A stretch of 31,475 bases of DNA, from positions 1 to 31,475 of the IMG/VR virus record IMGVR_UViG_3300033571_010750; one strand, 5' to 3'. The notes under the pieces were generated by a model that did not search any database, was not told the DNA's origin, and worked only from the letters and a program-made list of their open reading frames with translations. A program made the position numbers and the translations under genes. Below are positions 22,934 to 29,447 of this stretch, piece by piece (the first letter of the stretch is position 1; each line of letters opens with the position of its first letter). This stretch comes from a virus.

Positions 22934-24547
22934 TTATGCGGCAGCCTTGTTGATGATGGCCTCGCCCGCGGTTTGCCCAAGCTGCGCCATTTGCGCCTGC
23001 GCCTGCGCCTGCTTCTGCTGCTCGACACGCGCGGCGCGCATCTTCTCTACATCACGCGGCGCACGCATCACCTTGACCGGCACGCCCAGGAACTTGCCCC
23101 GCTGCCGTGCGGCCTCGTCAAAGTCGTACACGTCAAGTACGCCGGGATCAACTTGGGCCTCTGCCATCAGCGATTGCTCCATGCGATCCATTGCGGTGAC
23201 ATCCTCCAGCCTTTGCGAGCGCGCGAGCGGGCTGATGTATTTCACCGTGTAGATTTTCCCTTGCAGCGACTCTGGAGCAACGCCCAGCACACCAGCGCGA
23301 TACGCAAGGCCGAAGCAGCGCTTGACCAGCGGTTGCAGGTATTCCGCTTGCAGGCGTCCGTAGATCGGCCCCAGCAATTGCCGGATCAACTGCACGCGCA
23401 CGTGTACCTCTGTCGCCGTCATCGCGGGGCCGTCCTGCGGCTGCAACTGGTCGGCCAGCATGATCTTGCGAATCGTGGCCTGTAGCCGCTCTTCGCTGCT
23501 GAAAGCAACATCGAAACGCGCGCTCGATTTCAACTCCTTCATCGAGTCGGTGCTGTTGGCGATGATGACCTTGCGCGGGCCGATCTTGATATTTTTGGGG
23601 TTCAGAACACCATCGTCGGTGGCGATGTACATGCCACTCATGGCCATATCAAGCGCGGCCAATTCCATGGCCTTGATATCGTTGATGGTGCGAATGCTAC
23701 CTAGCGCCGCGCTCATCGGGCCGGTGCCGTATGGCGTTCCCGGCGTCAGCATCCAGCGCGGCACGCAGCATGGAAACTCGTGATATCCGCTCTCGCGCAA
23801 CAGGTGCTTGTCGTGTACCTCGACATGGCACGATGAAAAAGGCAGGTTTACGGCGCGCTTCCCGCCCACCACGTACATTTTGCGCGGGTAAATCGCGTGC
23901 AGCACAGTTACCTTCTCCTCGTACTTCTCCTCCTCGTGAAGGCGCGCAACTCGCGGCGAAACGTTGTCGATGCCGTACTCCGTAACCACCTGATCAACGG
24001 TAAGCTCGACCTCTCGAAAAATGGTATCAACCACCCCGCCCGGCTTGCTCGCGGACACAAAGCACTGCGCAATCGGCCATTGCTCGAAGTGATACCCGCC
24101 GCCTTCGGCCTCGTCGATGTACAACACAAACCAGCCAGCGGGCACGATGTCGATGCAGCACTCGAAAGCCTGCGCGTCGAAGTTCGCGGCGTGAATGTTG
24201 TCGAAGATAAAGCGCGCGGCCTGATCCAGCCAGCGCGATTCATCGGTGCCGCTACCTTCGTCCTCGCTGTAGTTTCCAGCGTCGAGGCCCAGCCAGATTG
24301 AGGATGACGGCGTGTTTCCGGATACCAGCGCCGCGCTCAGTATTCGCGCGCTGTCCGCCGCCGTATCGTCGAGAATGCGATTTTTCTTTGTCTGCGCATC
24401 TTGCGGCAGCACAACGCTTGATTGCAGGCCGCTGCCACGCTCAGGAAACGAGTAATCGAAACACTCTTTCCATGCCTGCTCGTGCGGCTGCCTGGTCGCG
24501 CGCAGCGACTCCAGGCGCTTGCAAATGGCGGTGGCTTTGTCGCTCAT
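22934..24547 (-). CDS. Portal (head-tail connector) protein
   Basis: A 537-residue portal forming the dodecameric DNA channel at one vertex. The opening (AICKRLESLRATRQPHEQAW, then CFDYSFPERGSGLQ) is the hallmark of the T7 gp8-like Head-tail_con family. Further family features are RILSAALVSGNTPSSSIWLGL and PYGTGPMSAALGSIRTIND. The C-terminus ends in a Gln/Ala-rich helix (VEQQKQAQAQAQMAQLGQT). The length is normal for the family. The start overlaps the upstream stop (ATGA). Confidence 0.93.
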   Translation of the reverse strand: MSDKATAICKRLESLRATRQPHEQAWKECFDYSFPERGSGLQSSVVLPQDAQTKKNRILDDTAADSARILSAALVSGNTPSSSIWLGLDAGNYSEDEGSGTDESRWLDQAARFIFDNIHAANFDAQAFECCIDIVPAGWFVLYIDEAEGGGYHFEQWPIAQCFVSASKPGGVVDTIFREVELTVDQVVTEYGIDNVSPRVARLHEEEKYEEKVTVLHAIYPRKMYVVGGKRAVNLPFSSCHVEVHDKHLLRESGYHEFPCCVPRWMLTPGTPYGTGPMSAALGSIRTINDIKAMELAALDMAMSGMYIATDDGVLNPKNIKIGPRKVIIANSTDSMKELKSSARFDVAFSSEERLQATIRKIMLADQLQPQDGPAMTATEVHVRVQLIRQLLGPIYGRLQAEYLQPLVKRCFGLAYRAGVLGVAPESLQGKIYTVKYISPLARSQRLEDVTAMDRMEQSLMAEAQVDPGVLDVYDFDEAARQRGKFLGVPVKVMRAPRDVEKMRAARVEQQKQAQAQAQMAQLGQTAGEAIINKAAA

Positions 24548-24792
24548 GCACCGCTGCCGCCGCTGCCGAGTACGGTTTGATTGGGCACTGCGCCAGCGCT
24601 TTGAAGCACGGTTGTGCCGTCGCCATCAGCGGCCAGCAATCCCTTCTGCGCGCGCTTGCGGCGGGCGTCTGAGATCAAGGCCTCGTTGGCCTTCGCCGCT
24701 GCGTCTGCTTCCGCTGCGCGGCGCTCTGCCGCTGGATCAACAACCGGCATTTGCGGCGAGCTTCCACCACCGAACAATGCACCGAAGCACAT
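24544..24792 (-). CDS. Small structural protein upstream of portal
   Basis: An 82-residue protein. The N-terminus (MCFGALFGGGSSPQMP) is followed by an Ala/Glu helix (AAERRAAEADAAAKANEALI) and a Gly-rich end. Short proteins of this style, beginning MCxxx(F/L)FGG, often precede the portal in T7-like and BPP-1-like genomes. It may be a minor virion protein. It overlaps the portal start by 4 nt. Confidence 0.62.
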   Translation of the reverse strand: MCFGALFGGGSSPQMPVVDPAAERRAAEADAAAKANEALISDARRKRAQKGLLAADGDGTTVLQSAGAVPNQTVLGSGGSGA

Positions 24793-24798
24793 GGCCGT

Positions 24799-25119
24799 TT
24801 ACGCCTTAAACGCGTTGGGATGCGAACCCATGCGCGGTGGCACAATCCATCCCTGCTTGGTCAGCACGGCGCGGCTGATTTTGCTCGCGTCAATGCTGCC
24901 CTGATCGGGCAAATCTTCGGCCTCTGCGCGCGCCTTGGTCGGTACGGCTCGCCCCTCAAGGCGCTCGATTCGATCCAGCATCCGGTTGAGGTCTGACACT
25001 CGCACAGTCACCGTTTCTTCGGCGGCTGGCGCATCGGATGCGGGCACTTGGGCCGCAACATCCTGAGACTCATCGGGCGGCTGTTGGCCGGGATTCTGCG
25101 GGGTTCTGGTAGGCCTCAT
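24799..25119 (-). CDS. First gene of the late block, unknown
   Basis: A 106-residue protein, unrecognised. The N-terminal 40 residues are Pro/Gln/Ala-rich and likely disordered. A short predicted coiled-coil helix follows (VRVSDLNRMLDRIERLEGRA), then a C-terminal region with SKISRAVLTKQGWIVPPR. It has a GAGGATCGC ribosome site before the ATG. It follows hairpin copy 3, so it marks the start of the structural gene block. Confidence 0.65.
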   Translation of the reverse strand: MRPTRTPQNPGQQPPDESQDVAAQVPASDAPAAEETVTVRVSDLNRMLDRIERLEGRAVPTKARAEAEDLPDQGSIDASKISRAVLTKQGWIVPPRMGSHPNAFKA

Positions 25120-25165
25120 GCGATCCTCGTCGGTTTGCGATGCCGAGAGGATGCGCCGGGTTAGG

Positions 25166-25182
25166 TGTCGGTTTCCCGACTT
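25166..25182 (-). repeat. 17-bp hairpin element, copy 3 (early/late boundary)
   Basis: Same 17-bp element as at 3267 and 19776, 6 nt after the TAA of the HTH gene ending at 25189 and 46 nt before the first late gene. It marks the junction between early or regulatory genes and the structural block. Confidence 0.75.
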
Positions 25183-25188
25183 TTCGCG

Positions 25189-25473
25189 TTACCGGCTGCG
25201 CTCGTGCACACGGTGCACCACGTGCGCCACTGGCAGAGGCGGTATCATGACCTCGCGCCACAGGGCCAGCATGCGCTCACCGTCCGGGTGCTTGGGTGTA
25301 GCACCCTGCCGCCAGCCGATGATCGTCGTTCGCGGCACGTCGATTGCAACGCTGATCGTTGCCAGCGTGTGCCCTCGTCGGCAAACGTCCTCAACGACTC
25401 GGAACCAATCGACGGTTTCAGTTTTTGTCATCGGCAATGCGGGGTGGTCAACTGGACGGCTGATTTTTATCAT
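25189..25473 (-). CDS. HTH protein at the early/late boundary
   Basis: A 94-residue protein with a central helix-turn-helix (CRRGHTLATISVAIDVPRTT, then IIGWRQGATPKHPDGERML). The ATG at 25473 has an AGAGGA ribosome site; a TTG two codons upstream is the alternative. It overlaps the previous gene by 26 nt. The last gene of the early operon, just before the hairpin element and late genes, is the position of a late-gene activator or Q-like factor, so that role is plausible but unproven. Confidence 0.66.
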   Translation of the reverse strand: MIKISRPVDHPALPMTKTETVDWFRVVEDVCRRGHTLATISVAIDVPRTTIIGWRQGATPKHPDGERMLALWREVMIPPLPVAHVVHRVHERSR

Positions 25474-25711
25474 TGCCAATCATCCTCTGACCCATTCCAA
25501 CAACCACCCCGAACTGGTGTGCTTTCCCCTCTGTAAGCAACGACATTTTTGCAGCATTGATCTCTACTTGAATGTTGTCGTTAAGGGTTTTCATGTTTGC
25601 TGCGATAGCCATCCCGCGCGACACGTCGCAATCCCCATTGCGCAGAGCAACTATTGTTTCAATAATCATCCGCCGCACATCACCGAACGTGCAAATCTGA
25701 TTTATGTCCAC
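25448..25711 (-). CDS. Small phage protein, unknown
   Basis: An 87-residue helical protein (CTFGDVRRMIIETIVALRNG, ISRGMAIAANMKTLNDNIQVE-like central helix, read in part as RGMAIAANMKTLNDNIQVEI). Small proteins of this kind occur in early regions of many proteobacterial phages. The start is GTG with a GGAG ribosome site 8 nt away; it overlaps the previous gene by 32 nt. No function can be assigned. Confidence 0.62.
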   Translation of the reverse strand: MDINQICTFGDVRRMIIETIVALRNGDCDVSRGMAIAANMKTLNDNIQVEINAAKMSLLTEGKAHQFGVVVGMGQRMIGNDKNQPSS

Positions 25712-26111
25712 GACTCATTCTCCGTAGTAAAAAACACATTAAAAAAATCTCTCGATCAATCGGAGTTTTAATTTTTAATTTTTTTTCTTCTAACCAAAAA
25801 TCTAGCGAAAACTCCCTTGGCACAGGGCATGATCCTCTCAACATACCAAATGCTTCTTCTCTCGTCGTGTAACACCGGCCAAGCCACGTTAGAGGCCCAT
25901 CAAATCCATCCGCCAACTTTCGAACGGTACGCAAAACCTCATCGCCACTCAGATATCGTTCGCGCGACAAACGCACCAAAGCTCGTCTCACGCGCACAAC
26001 AGGCCCAAAAATCAAGCGTGCTGGTCTGCGTACGCCGCCCTTTTTTGTGTTTTTCGCAAAATTTTCCGCGAGCCTATCCGTCACCTCGGCAAATGCGCGC
26101 GCGCGGTTCAT
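25680..26111 (-). CDS. Early phage protein with basic core, unknown
   Basis: A 143-residue protein starting at the ATG that overlaps the upstream stop (ATGA); a longer reading from 26369 only adds a shadow of the upstream gene. It is strongly basic (RRPARLIFGPVVRVRRALVR), suggesting nucleic-acid contact. The C-terminal ~45 residues are coded by a markedly A+T-rich stretch (about 25700-25800) and are Lys/Phe/Leu-rich, unlike the rest, so this end may have been acquired or shifted in frame. Confidence 0.58.
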   Translation of the reverse strand: MNRARAFAEVTDRLAENFAKNTKKGGVRRPARLIFGPVVRVRRALVRLSRERYLSGDEVLRTVRKLADGFDGPLTWLGRCYTTREEAFGMLRGSCPVPREFSLDFWLEEKKLKIKTPIDREIFLMCFLLRRMSRGHKSDLHVR

Positions 26112-26479
26112 GCGGACGCCGGGCGCTTTGCCGCCATCCGCAGCTTGTCCAGCCATTCGCGGGTCTGCGGCGGAATCTCGCGCGACCGCGGCGGCGTCAG
26201 CATTCGATCCACGCCCAACGCTGGCACTGGCGGCAACGACGCGATGAAATTTTTCGGCGCTGGCCACCTTTCGCAGTTCGCCGCCATCGTCAGGAAAGCC
26301 CGCCGTATGCGCGGCTCGTCTCTCGCCTGATCCCAGGTGTGCGGCAGACTCGCCAGCACGGCCAGCCAAGCGTTCGCAAGCGACTCTATGGTGTCACCGG
26401 ATGGAGAGCCTTGCAGCCGCAGCATCAGCATGCCTTGCAGCCCCTTGATCACCGATTTTTTTAACCACTCAGGGCGCAT
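26108..26479 (-). CDS. Early phage protein next to the replication gene
   Basis: A 123-residue helical protein (ESLANAWLAVLASLPHTWDQ; IRRAFLTMAANCERWPAPKN). The phrase W(P)APKNFIASLP recurs in phage proteins encoded next to DUF1376-type replication genes, where a helicase-loader-like role has been proposed; that link is from memory and weak. The ATG overlaps the upstream stop region by 11 nt, with a GAGAGG ribosome site. Confidence 0.6.
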   Translation of the reverse strand: MRPEWLKKSVIKGLQGMLMLRLQGSPSGDTIESLANAWLAVLASLPHTWDQARDEPRIRRAFLTMAANCERWPAPKNFIASLPPVPALGVDRMLTPPRSREIPPQTREWLDKLRMAAKRPASA

Positions 26480-27191
26480 TTTTCATCCTCTCCAAGACCA
26501 TTATCGACTCCATCGTTGCGCTGGGTTTTCGTGCGAAGTTCAACAGCCGTTCGCGGTTTGCCAGATCGTTTCTCACGATCCCCAGCGCGTAGCCAAACCC
26601 CTTCCCCCGGTCAACCGCTGTTTTCCCTGCGGTTTCAAAGTCGCCAATGGTTGCGCCTTTCGAGATTAATTCAATTAAATCAGGATGTTGCGGGTTAACT
26701 TGCCCAATACCCGCAGACCTCAACGCCACACAAACCGCTGTTGCGGTACTGGGAATCACCACAGGTGTGTTGTTGATGTTGGTTTTTATTTCTGGATTCT
26801 GGCTAATGGATTCTGGATTCTGGTTAGGTTCACGAAATGAGGACGAATCGTTGCACGAATCGTGCCGTTTACGCTTGGCCTCGCGTGCAACGGCAATTGC
26901 ACGATTCGTCTCCGCTTGCTTGGTGTATGAGGCAAGTTCTTCGTCACACCTTTTGTTATGCCATCCGTCATCGCCCAGAGCAAAGAACTCGTTCAGCACC
27001 ACAGCAACGGCTTCGCGTTCCGCCTTGCTGTTTGCGCGAACCAGCCTGCATGCCTGCTTGATGTCGGCGGGGATCGGTGACTCGGTGCGGTAATAGGCGC
27101 GCATCAGACGCGAGTACGCAGCGTCCTCAAGCATCGACAGGTGCGCGGTGTCGGCGTCGTAGTCGCCTATGTGGTGTTTGTAGAAGTTCAC
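26469..27191 (-). CDS. DUF1376 (YdaU-like) replication protein
   Basis: A 240-residue protein. Residues 1-~75 (MNFYKHHIGDYDADTAHLSM, then EDAAYSRLMRAYY) are a DUF1376 / YdaU-like winged-helix domain, typical of phage replication-initiation proteins. Residues ~85-150 are a basic then Asn/Ser/Pro-rich linker, and the remainder is a small helical domain. The linker DNA carries several short direct and inverted repeats (26791-26910), as lambda O carries its origin. The start is GTG with a poor ribosome site. The gene lies downstream of the divergent plus-strand cassette and has its own A+T-rich upstream region. Confidence 0.82.
   Translation of the reverse strand: MNFYKHHIGDYDADTAHLSMLEDAAYSRLMRAYYRTESPIPADIKQACRLVRANSKAEREAVAVVLNEFFALGDDGWHNKRCDEELASYTKQAETNRAIAVAREAKRKRHDSCNDSSSFREPNQNPESISQNPEIKTNINNTPVVIPSTATAVCVALRSAGIGQVNPQHPDLIELISKGATIGDFETAGKTAVDRGKGFGYALGIVRNDLANRERLLNFARKPSATMESIMVLERMKNAP
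26791..26910 (-). repeat. Repeat cluster in replication gene, candidate origin
   Basis: Within the linker of the DUF1376 gene, GGATTCTGG occurs three times (26794, 26808, 26815, plus strand). GACGAATCG at 26842, CACGAATCG at 26854 (inside the palindrome GCACGAATCGTGC, 26853-26865) and an inverted CGATTCGTC at 26902-26910 form a second family. An A/T-rich run lies beside them at about 26779-26792. Iterons plus A/T-rich DNA inside an initiator gene is the lambda-type origin layout. Confidence 0.45.
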
Positions 27192-27204
27192 TATTTATCC
27201 AATA

Positions 27205-27217
27205 AAATCAGTGATTT
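27205..27217. promoter_or_regulatory. Palindrome in the leftward control region
   Basis: AAATCA-G-TGATTT is a perfect 13-bp palindrome 14 nt upstream of the DUF1376 GTG start. On the minus strand it lies between TTGATA and GATAAA boxes separated by 17 nt, so it could be an operator in the spacer of a leftward promoter. Those boxes leave almost no leader before the start codon, so the promoter assignment is weak. Confidence 0.4.
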
Positions 27218-27250
27218 ATCAAAATAGTTTGGTTTGTGCTTAAAAAGGTG

Positions 27251-27278
27251 TTGACCTTACGCGCAATGCGCGTATAAT
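27251..27278 (+). promoter_or_regulatory. Strong sigma-70 promoter of the rightward cassette
   Basis: TTGACC and a perfect TATAAT separated by 16 nt, driving the two plus-strand genes that start at 27337. It is the best consensus promoter seen in the window. The spacer is filled by a palindromic operator. A good AGGAGA ribosome site (27325-27330) precedes the first gene. Confidence 0.8.
27258..27274. promoter_or_regulatory. Operator palindrome in the cassette promoter
   Basis: TACGCGC-AAT-GCGCGTA has perfect 7-bp arms and lies between the -35 and -10 boxes. A dimeric HTH protein bound here would block RNA polymerase. The cassette's own second gene encodes an HTH protein and is the obvious candidate for autorepression. 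Confidence 0.72.
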
Positions 27279-27336
27279 TCAAACCGTCGATACACGACAA
27301 CCGCGCCTCGGGATCAGGGGCCACAGGAGATGAAAA

Positions 27337-27594
27337 ATGAAGGTTACAAACTACAGCGTCAATGAAAACGGACTGAAAGAAATTCAGCAATTTCTTGCTG
27401 AGAATCACAAACTCGGCGGCGATCACTTCACCAAAGATATGCTTCGCGCTTGGGCAGCAGACGCAGAATTTCAGCTTGCGGAGGGGAATCCCCCTAGCAT
27501 CGAAATTAAATCGTGGGACTCGATACACGGCGCCACAATCGAATACACGATCACAAAGCGCGGCCTTGATTCGTATGTTGTCGAAATTGAGTAA
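27337..27594 (+). CDS. Small acidic protein, first gene of autoregulated cassette
   Basis: An 85-residue, acidic protein (VNENGLKEIQQFLAENHKLG, then MLRAWAADAEFQLAEGNPPS, ending VVEIE). There is no signal peptide, membrane span or Cys. It is driven by the strong promoter at 27251 and has an AGGAGA ribosome site. It overlaps the HTH gene. Sequence-similar small proteins in other phages seem likely, but I cannot name the family. The context (tiny acidic protein, then HTH autoregulator, in a cassette oriented against the early operon) is that of anti-CRISPR/aca pairs; a toxin-antitoxin pair or other moron is the alternative. Confidence 0.78.
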   Translation: MKVTNYSVNENGLKEIQQFLAENHKLGGDHFTKDMLRAWAADAEFQLAEGNPPSIEIKSWDSIHGATIEYTITKRGLDSYVVEIE

Positions 27595-27814
27595 CCACCA
27601 AAACCGCTCCGGGGGCCGCGCAAGCGGTTCCCGCAACCCAACACCGCAAGAAATCATCACCGCGCGCACCAAGGCCGGTTTAACGCAAACGTCAGCAGCG
27701 GAATTGCTGCACACAACTTGCCGCGTGTGGCAGCAGTGGGAGGCAGGCGATAGGCGCATGCATCCTGCGTTTTGGGAGTTGTTCCGGCTCAAGCTCACCC
27801 CAAATACTCCTTAA
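27575..27814 (+). CDS. XRE/Aca-like HTH autoregulator
   Basis: A 79-residue protein. After a basic N-terminal lead comes a helix-turn-helix (NPTPQEIITARTKAGLTQTS, then AAELLHTTCRVWQQWEAGDR), ending HPAFWELFRLKL. This Trp/Gln-rich HTH type is common in Burkholderiales prophages and resembles small Aca-type regulators in size and layout. The ATG at 27575 overlaps the preceding gene by 20 nt, so translation is probably coupled; the fold needs only the part from residue ~20. The 3' end overlaps the convergent nuclease gene by 20 nt. Confidence 0.78.
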   Translation: MLSKLSNHQNRSGGRASGSRNPTPQEIITARTKAGLTQTSAAELLHTTCRVWQQWEAGDRRMHPAFWELFRLKLTPNTP

Positions 27815-28190
27815 TCATACGCATTGCCGCCGTAGCGCCTGCACAAAACCGCGCGCTGTAACCCTGCTGAATCAGCGCATCAAGATAAATCCGCTGATCG
27901 CGCTCGTGCTGGTTACGAGGCTTCGTCCAGTCGGCCCGCTTAAGCTCAATCCGCAGACCGTGATAACCGTTGCGCGGCACGTCCAGCACTAAATCAGGCG
28001 CACCAGGGCGCATTCCCTGGCTTTTGAGCGCGTTGACCTGGCGCGACCTTGCCCCGGCATCACCGGCCAGTACGGCGCCGTTAGGCACCGCGTACAGCAG
28101 CTCTGGGTTGATTCCCTTGCTTGGGGCAAAACTGTCCCACCAGTCGATTAGGGCGGATTGCTCTTGGCGCTCAGTTGGGATGGGCTTCAT
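27795..28190 (-). CDS. VRR-NUC family nuclease
   Basis: A 131-residue PD-(D/E)xK-type nuclease. Motifs visible are YAVPNGA (residues 33-39), the PGAPD box (63-67) with the catalytic Asp and IELK (81-84) with Glu and Lys, then a YLDALIQQGYSARFCAG end, all typical of stand-alone phage VRR-NUC proteins. These are thought to act on branched or replication intermediates. The ATG at 28190 overlaps the methyltransferase stop (ATGA), so the two are coupled. It is the last early gene before the plus-strand cassette. Confidence 0.9.
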   Translation of the reverse strand: MKPIPTERQEQSALIDWWDSFAPSKGINPELLYAVPNGAVLAGDAGARSRQVNALKSQGMRPGAPDLVLDVPRNGYHGLRIELKRADWTKPRNQHERDQRIYLDALIQQGYSARFCAGATAAMRMIKEYLG

Positions 28191-28768
28191 AAAAACGCCG
28201 TCCATTGATCGGACATCGCATCCGCAATGCCGGGGAAAAATCTCGACCGTTCGCGCCACCTGTCCGGGCTTGGCGGCATGCGATGCACTCGCGGCGTGCG
28301 GCCTTCAACAATCTTTGTGGGTGTCAGCTTCGGCAGATTGCGCAGCCACAAGCACGTGCGCTTGGTTTCTCCGTGGCCGAACTGCCACGGCTGCACGGAT
28401 TGCGCTGGCTCCTGATAATTGCGGATCAGCGCCTTTGCGTGCCGGTGCATCACCGGGTTTTCCACACAGACGCGCTCTATCGGCGCATTCCAGAAATCAG
28501 AAAACAACTCGGCAGCCTGCCGCAAATCAGCCCACAGATTGCGCTCCGCCAGCCAGCGCACGCCTGAGTTACAGAGCCGGGTGCATGGCGGGTGCGCCAC
28601 CATCAGCAAATCCCAGCCATCGTTCAAAATTTCGCGCGCATCGCCCTGGATGTGGAAGTCAGAACGATCCTCAGACGGCAACAAATCGCACGACCATGCC
28701 TCATGCCCGCGCCGCTTAAAAGCGTTGCGCACTATCCCGGAAAACTCGCAGGCGACAAGGACTCTCAC
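28187..28768 (-). CDS. DNA (cytosine-5) methyltransferase-like protein
   Basis: A 193-residue Dcm-like enzyme. Residues 3-30 (VLVACEFSGIVRNAFKRRGH) form the AdoMet-binding motif I. HPPCTRL has the Pro-Cys catalytic pair at residues 61-62. ENP at 103-105 stands for the ENV motif. GHGETKRTCLWLRNLPKL matches motif VIII of small phage cytosine methyltransferases. It lacks a long target-recognition domain. A role in shielding phage DNA from restriction is the usual inference. Coupled on both sides by short overlaps. Confidence 0.86.
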   Translation of the reverse strand: MRVLVACEFSGIVRNAFKRRGHEAWSCDLLPSEDRSDFHIQGDAREILNDGWDLLMVAHPPCTRLCNSGVRWLAERNLWADLRQAAELFSDFWNAPIERVCVENPVMHRHAKALIRNYQEPAQSVQPWQFGHGETKRTCLWLRNLPKLTPTKIVEGRTPRVHRMPPSPDRWRERSRFFPGIADAMSDQWTAFL

Positions 28769-28974
28769 GCCACCACCTCAAACACAGCCCAGCGCTGAAA
28801 CGGTGGCCACGGGCGCGACAGCGCAGCATCACGGGCTTCCTTGCGCCGCTTGCTCTCGTGAATGCACGCCTTGCAATTGGGATGCAGCCCGCCCAGGGCA
28901 TTCCGGTTGCGATGGAAAAACGTATCATCGAACGGCAAATAGGTTCCGCACTTGCGGCACAGTCGCAGGATCAT
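28765..28974 (-). CDS. Zinc-ribbon phage protein
   Basis: A 69-residue protein with two Cys pairs, CRKC near the start and CKAC near residue 40, framed by LPFDDTFFHRNRNALGGLHP. The layout resembles the zinc ribbon found before HNH nucleases, but no HNH motif follows, so it is a stand-alone zinc ribbon. The ATG at 28974 shares a base with the upstream stop (TGATG). Confidence 0.72.
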   Translation of the reverse strand: MILRLCRKCGTYLPFDDTFFHRNRNALGGLHPNCKACIHESKRRKEARDAALSRPWPPFQRWAVFEVVA

Positions 28975-29447
28975 CAGCAGACCACCAACACCGCACACCC
29001 GCCCCGAGCAGCCCCATTGCGCCGGATAAATCCGCGCTCGATCATGCCCGCAACGCGGCGGCTGACCTGAACATCAGTAAGCCCGGTTTTATCGCCAATC
29101 TCTTTGGCCGTCAGGCCCGTAAAATCAGCGTAGTGCAGCGAGTGCAAAATCATGCTTTCGTGCTTTTCAGCAAACCCGGCCGCTTTTTCCGCCGCAGCCT
29201 TGCTAGTGCCTGGATCGTCTTTGCGGGCCAAGGCGCGCGGCTCGATCACCGGCTCTACGCCTCGCCTCTCGTCCGGCTTCCCAATGCGCCTGTCGCCTTC
29301 CTGCGCAAACGTCACGCGAGGATCAAGGCCCGCCCGTTTAAAATCATCCACGGCAGCCGTCACGATGGGCATGGCCGCACGGTTGGCCGCGGCTTGTGCG
29401 CTGCGCTTATTAAGGATTTGTTGGGCGGATTCGCCAAGGGCCATCAC
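28974..29447 (-). CDS. Winged-helix phage protein
   Basis: A 157-residue protein. The N-terminal half is basic (AVDDFKRAGLDPRVTFAQEG). Residues ~78-150 (TSKAAAEKAAGFAEKHESMI, then TGLTAKEIGDKTGLTDVQVS, RRVAGMIERGFIRR) form a clear winged-helix DNA-binding domain. It may be an early transcription or replication regulator. Start and stop overlap neighbours by a few bases. Confidence 0.7.
   Translation of the reverse strand: MMALGESAQQILNKRSAQAAANRAAMPIVTAAVDDFKRAGLDPRVTFAQEGDRRIGKPDERRGVEPVIEPRALARKDDPGTSKAAAEKAAGFAEKHESMILHSLHYADFTGLTAKEIGDKTGLTDVQVSRRVAGMIERGFIRRNGAARGGCAVLVVC

Noticed and set aside
26112-26369. Upstream extension of the early gene 25680-26111
   Set aside because: The extra residues are an Ala/Arg/Gly-rich shadow of the preceding gene. 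The ATG at 26111 overlaps its stop as ATGA.
27208-27798. 196-codon minus-strand ORF across the rightward cassette
   Set aside because: It is antisense to two well-supported plus-strand genes that have a strong promoter and ribosome site. Its product is Cys/Arg/Ser-rich without domain character.
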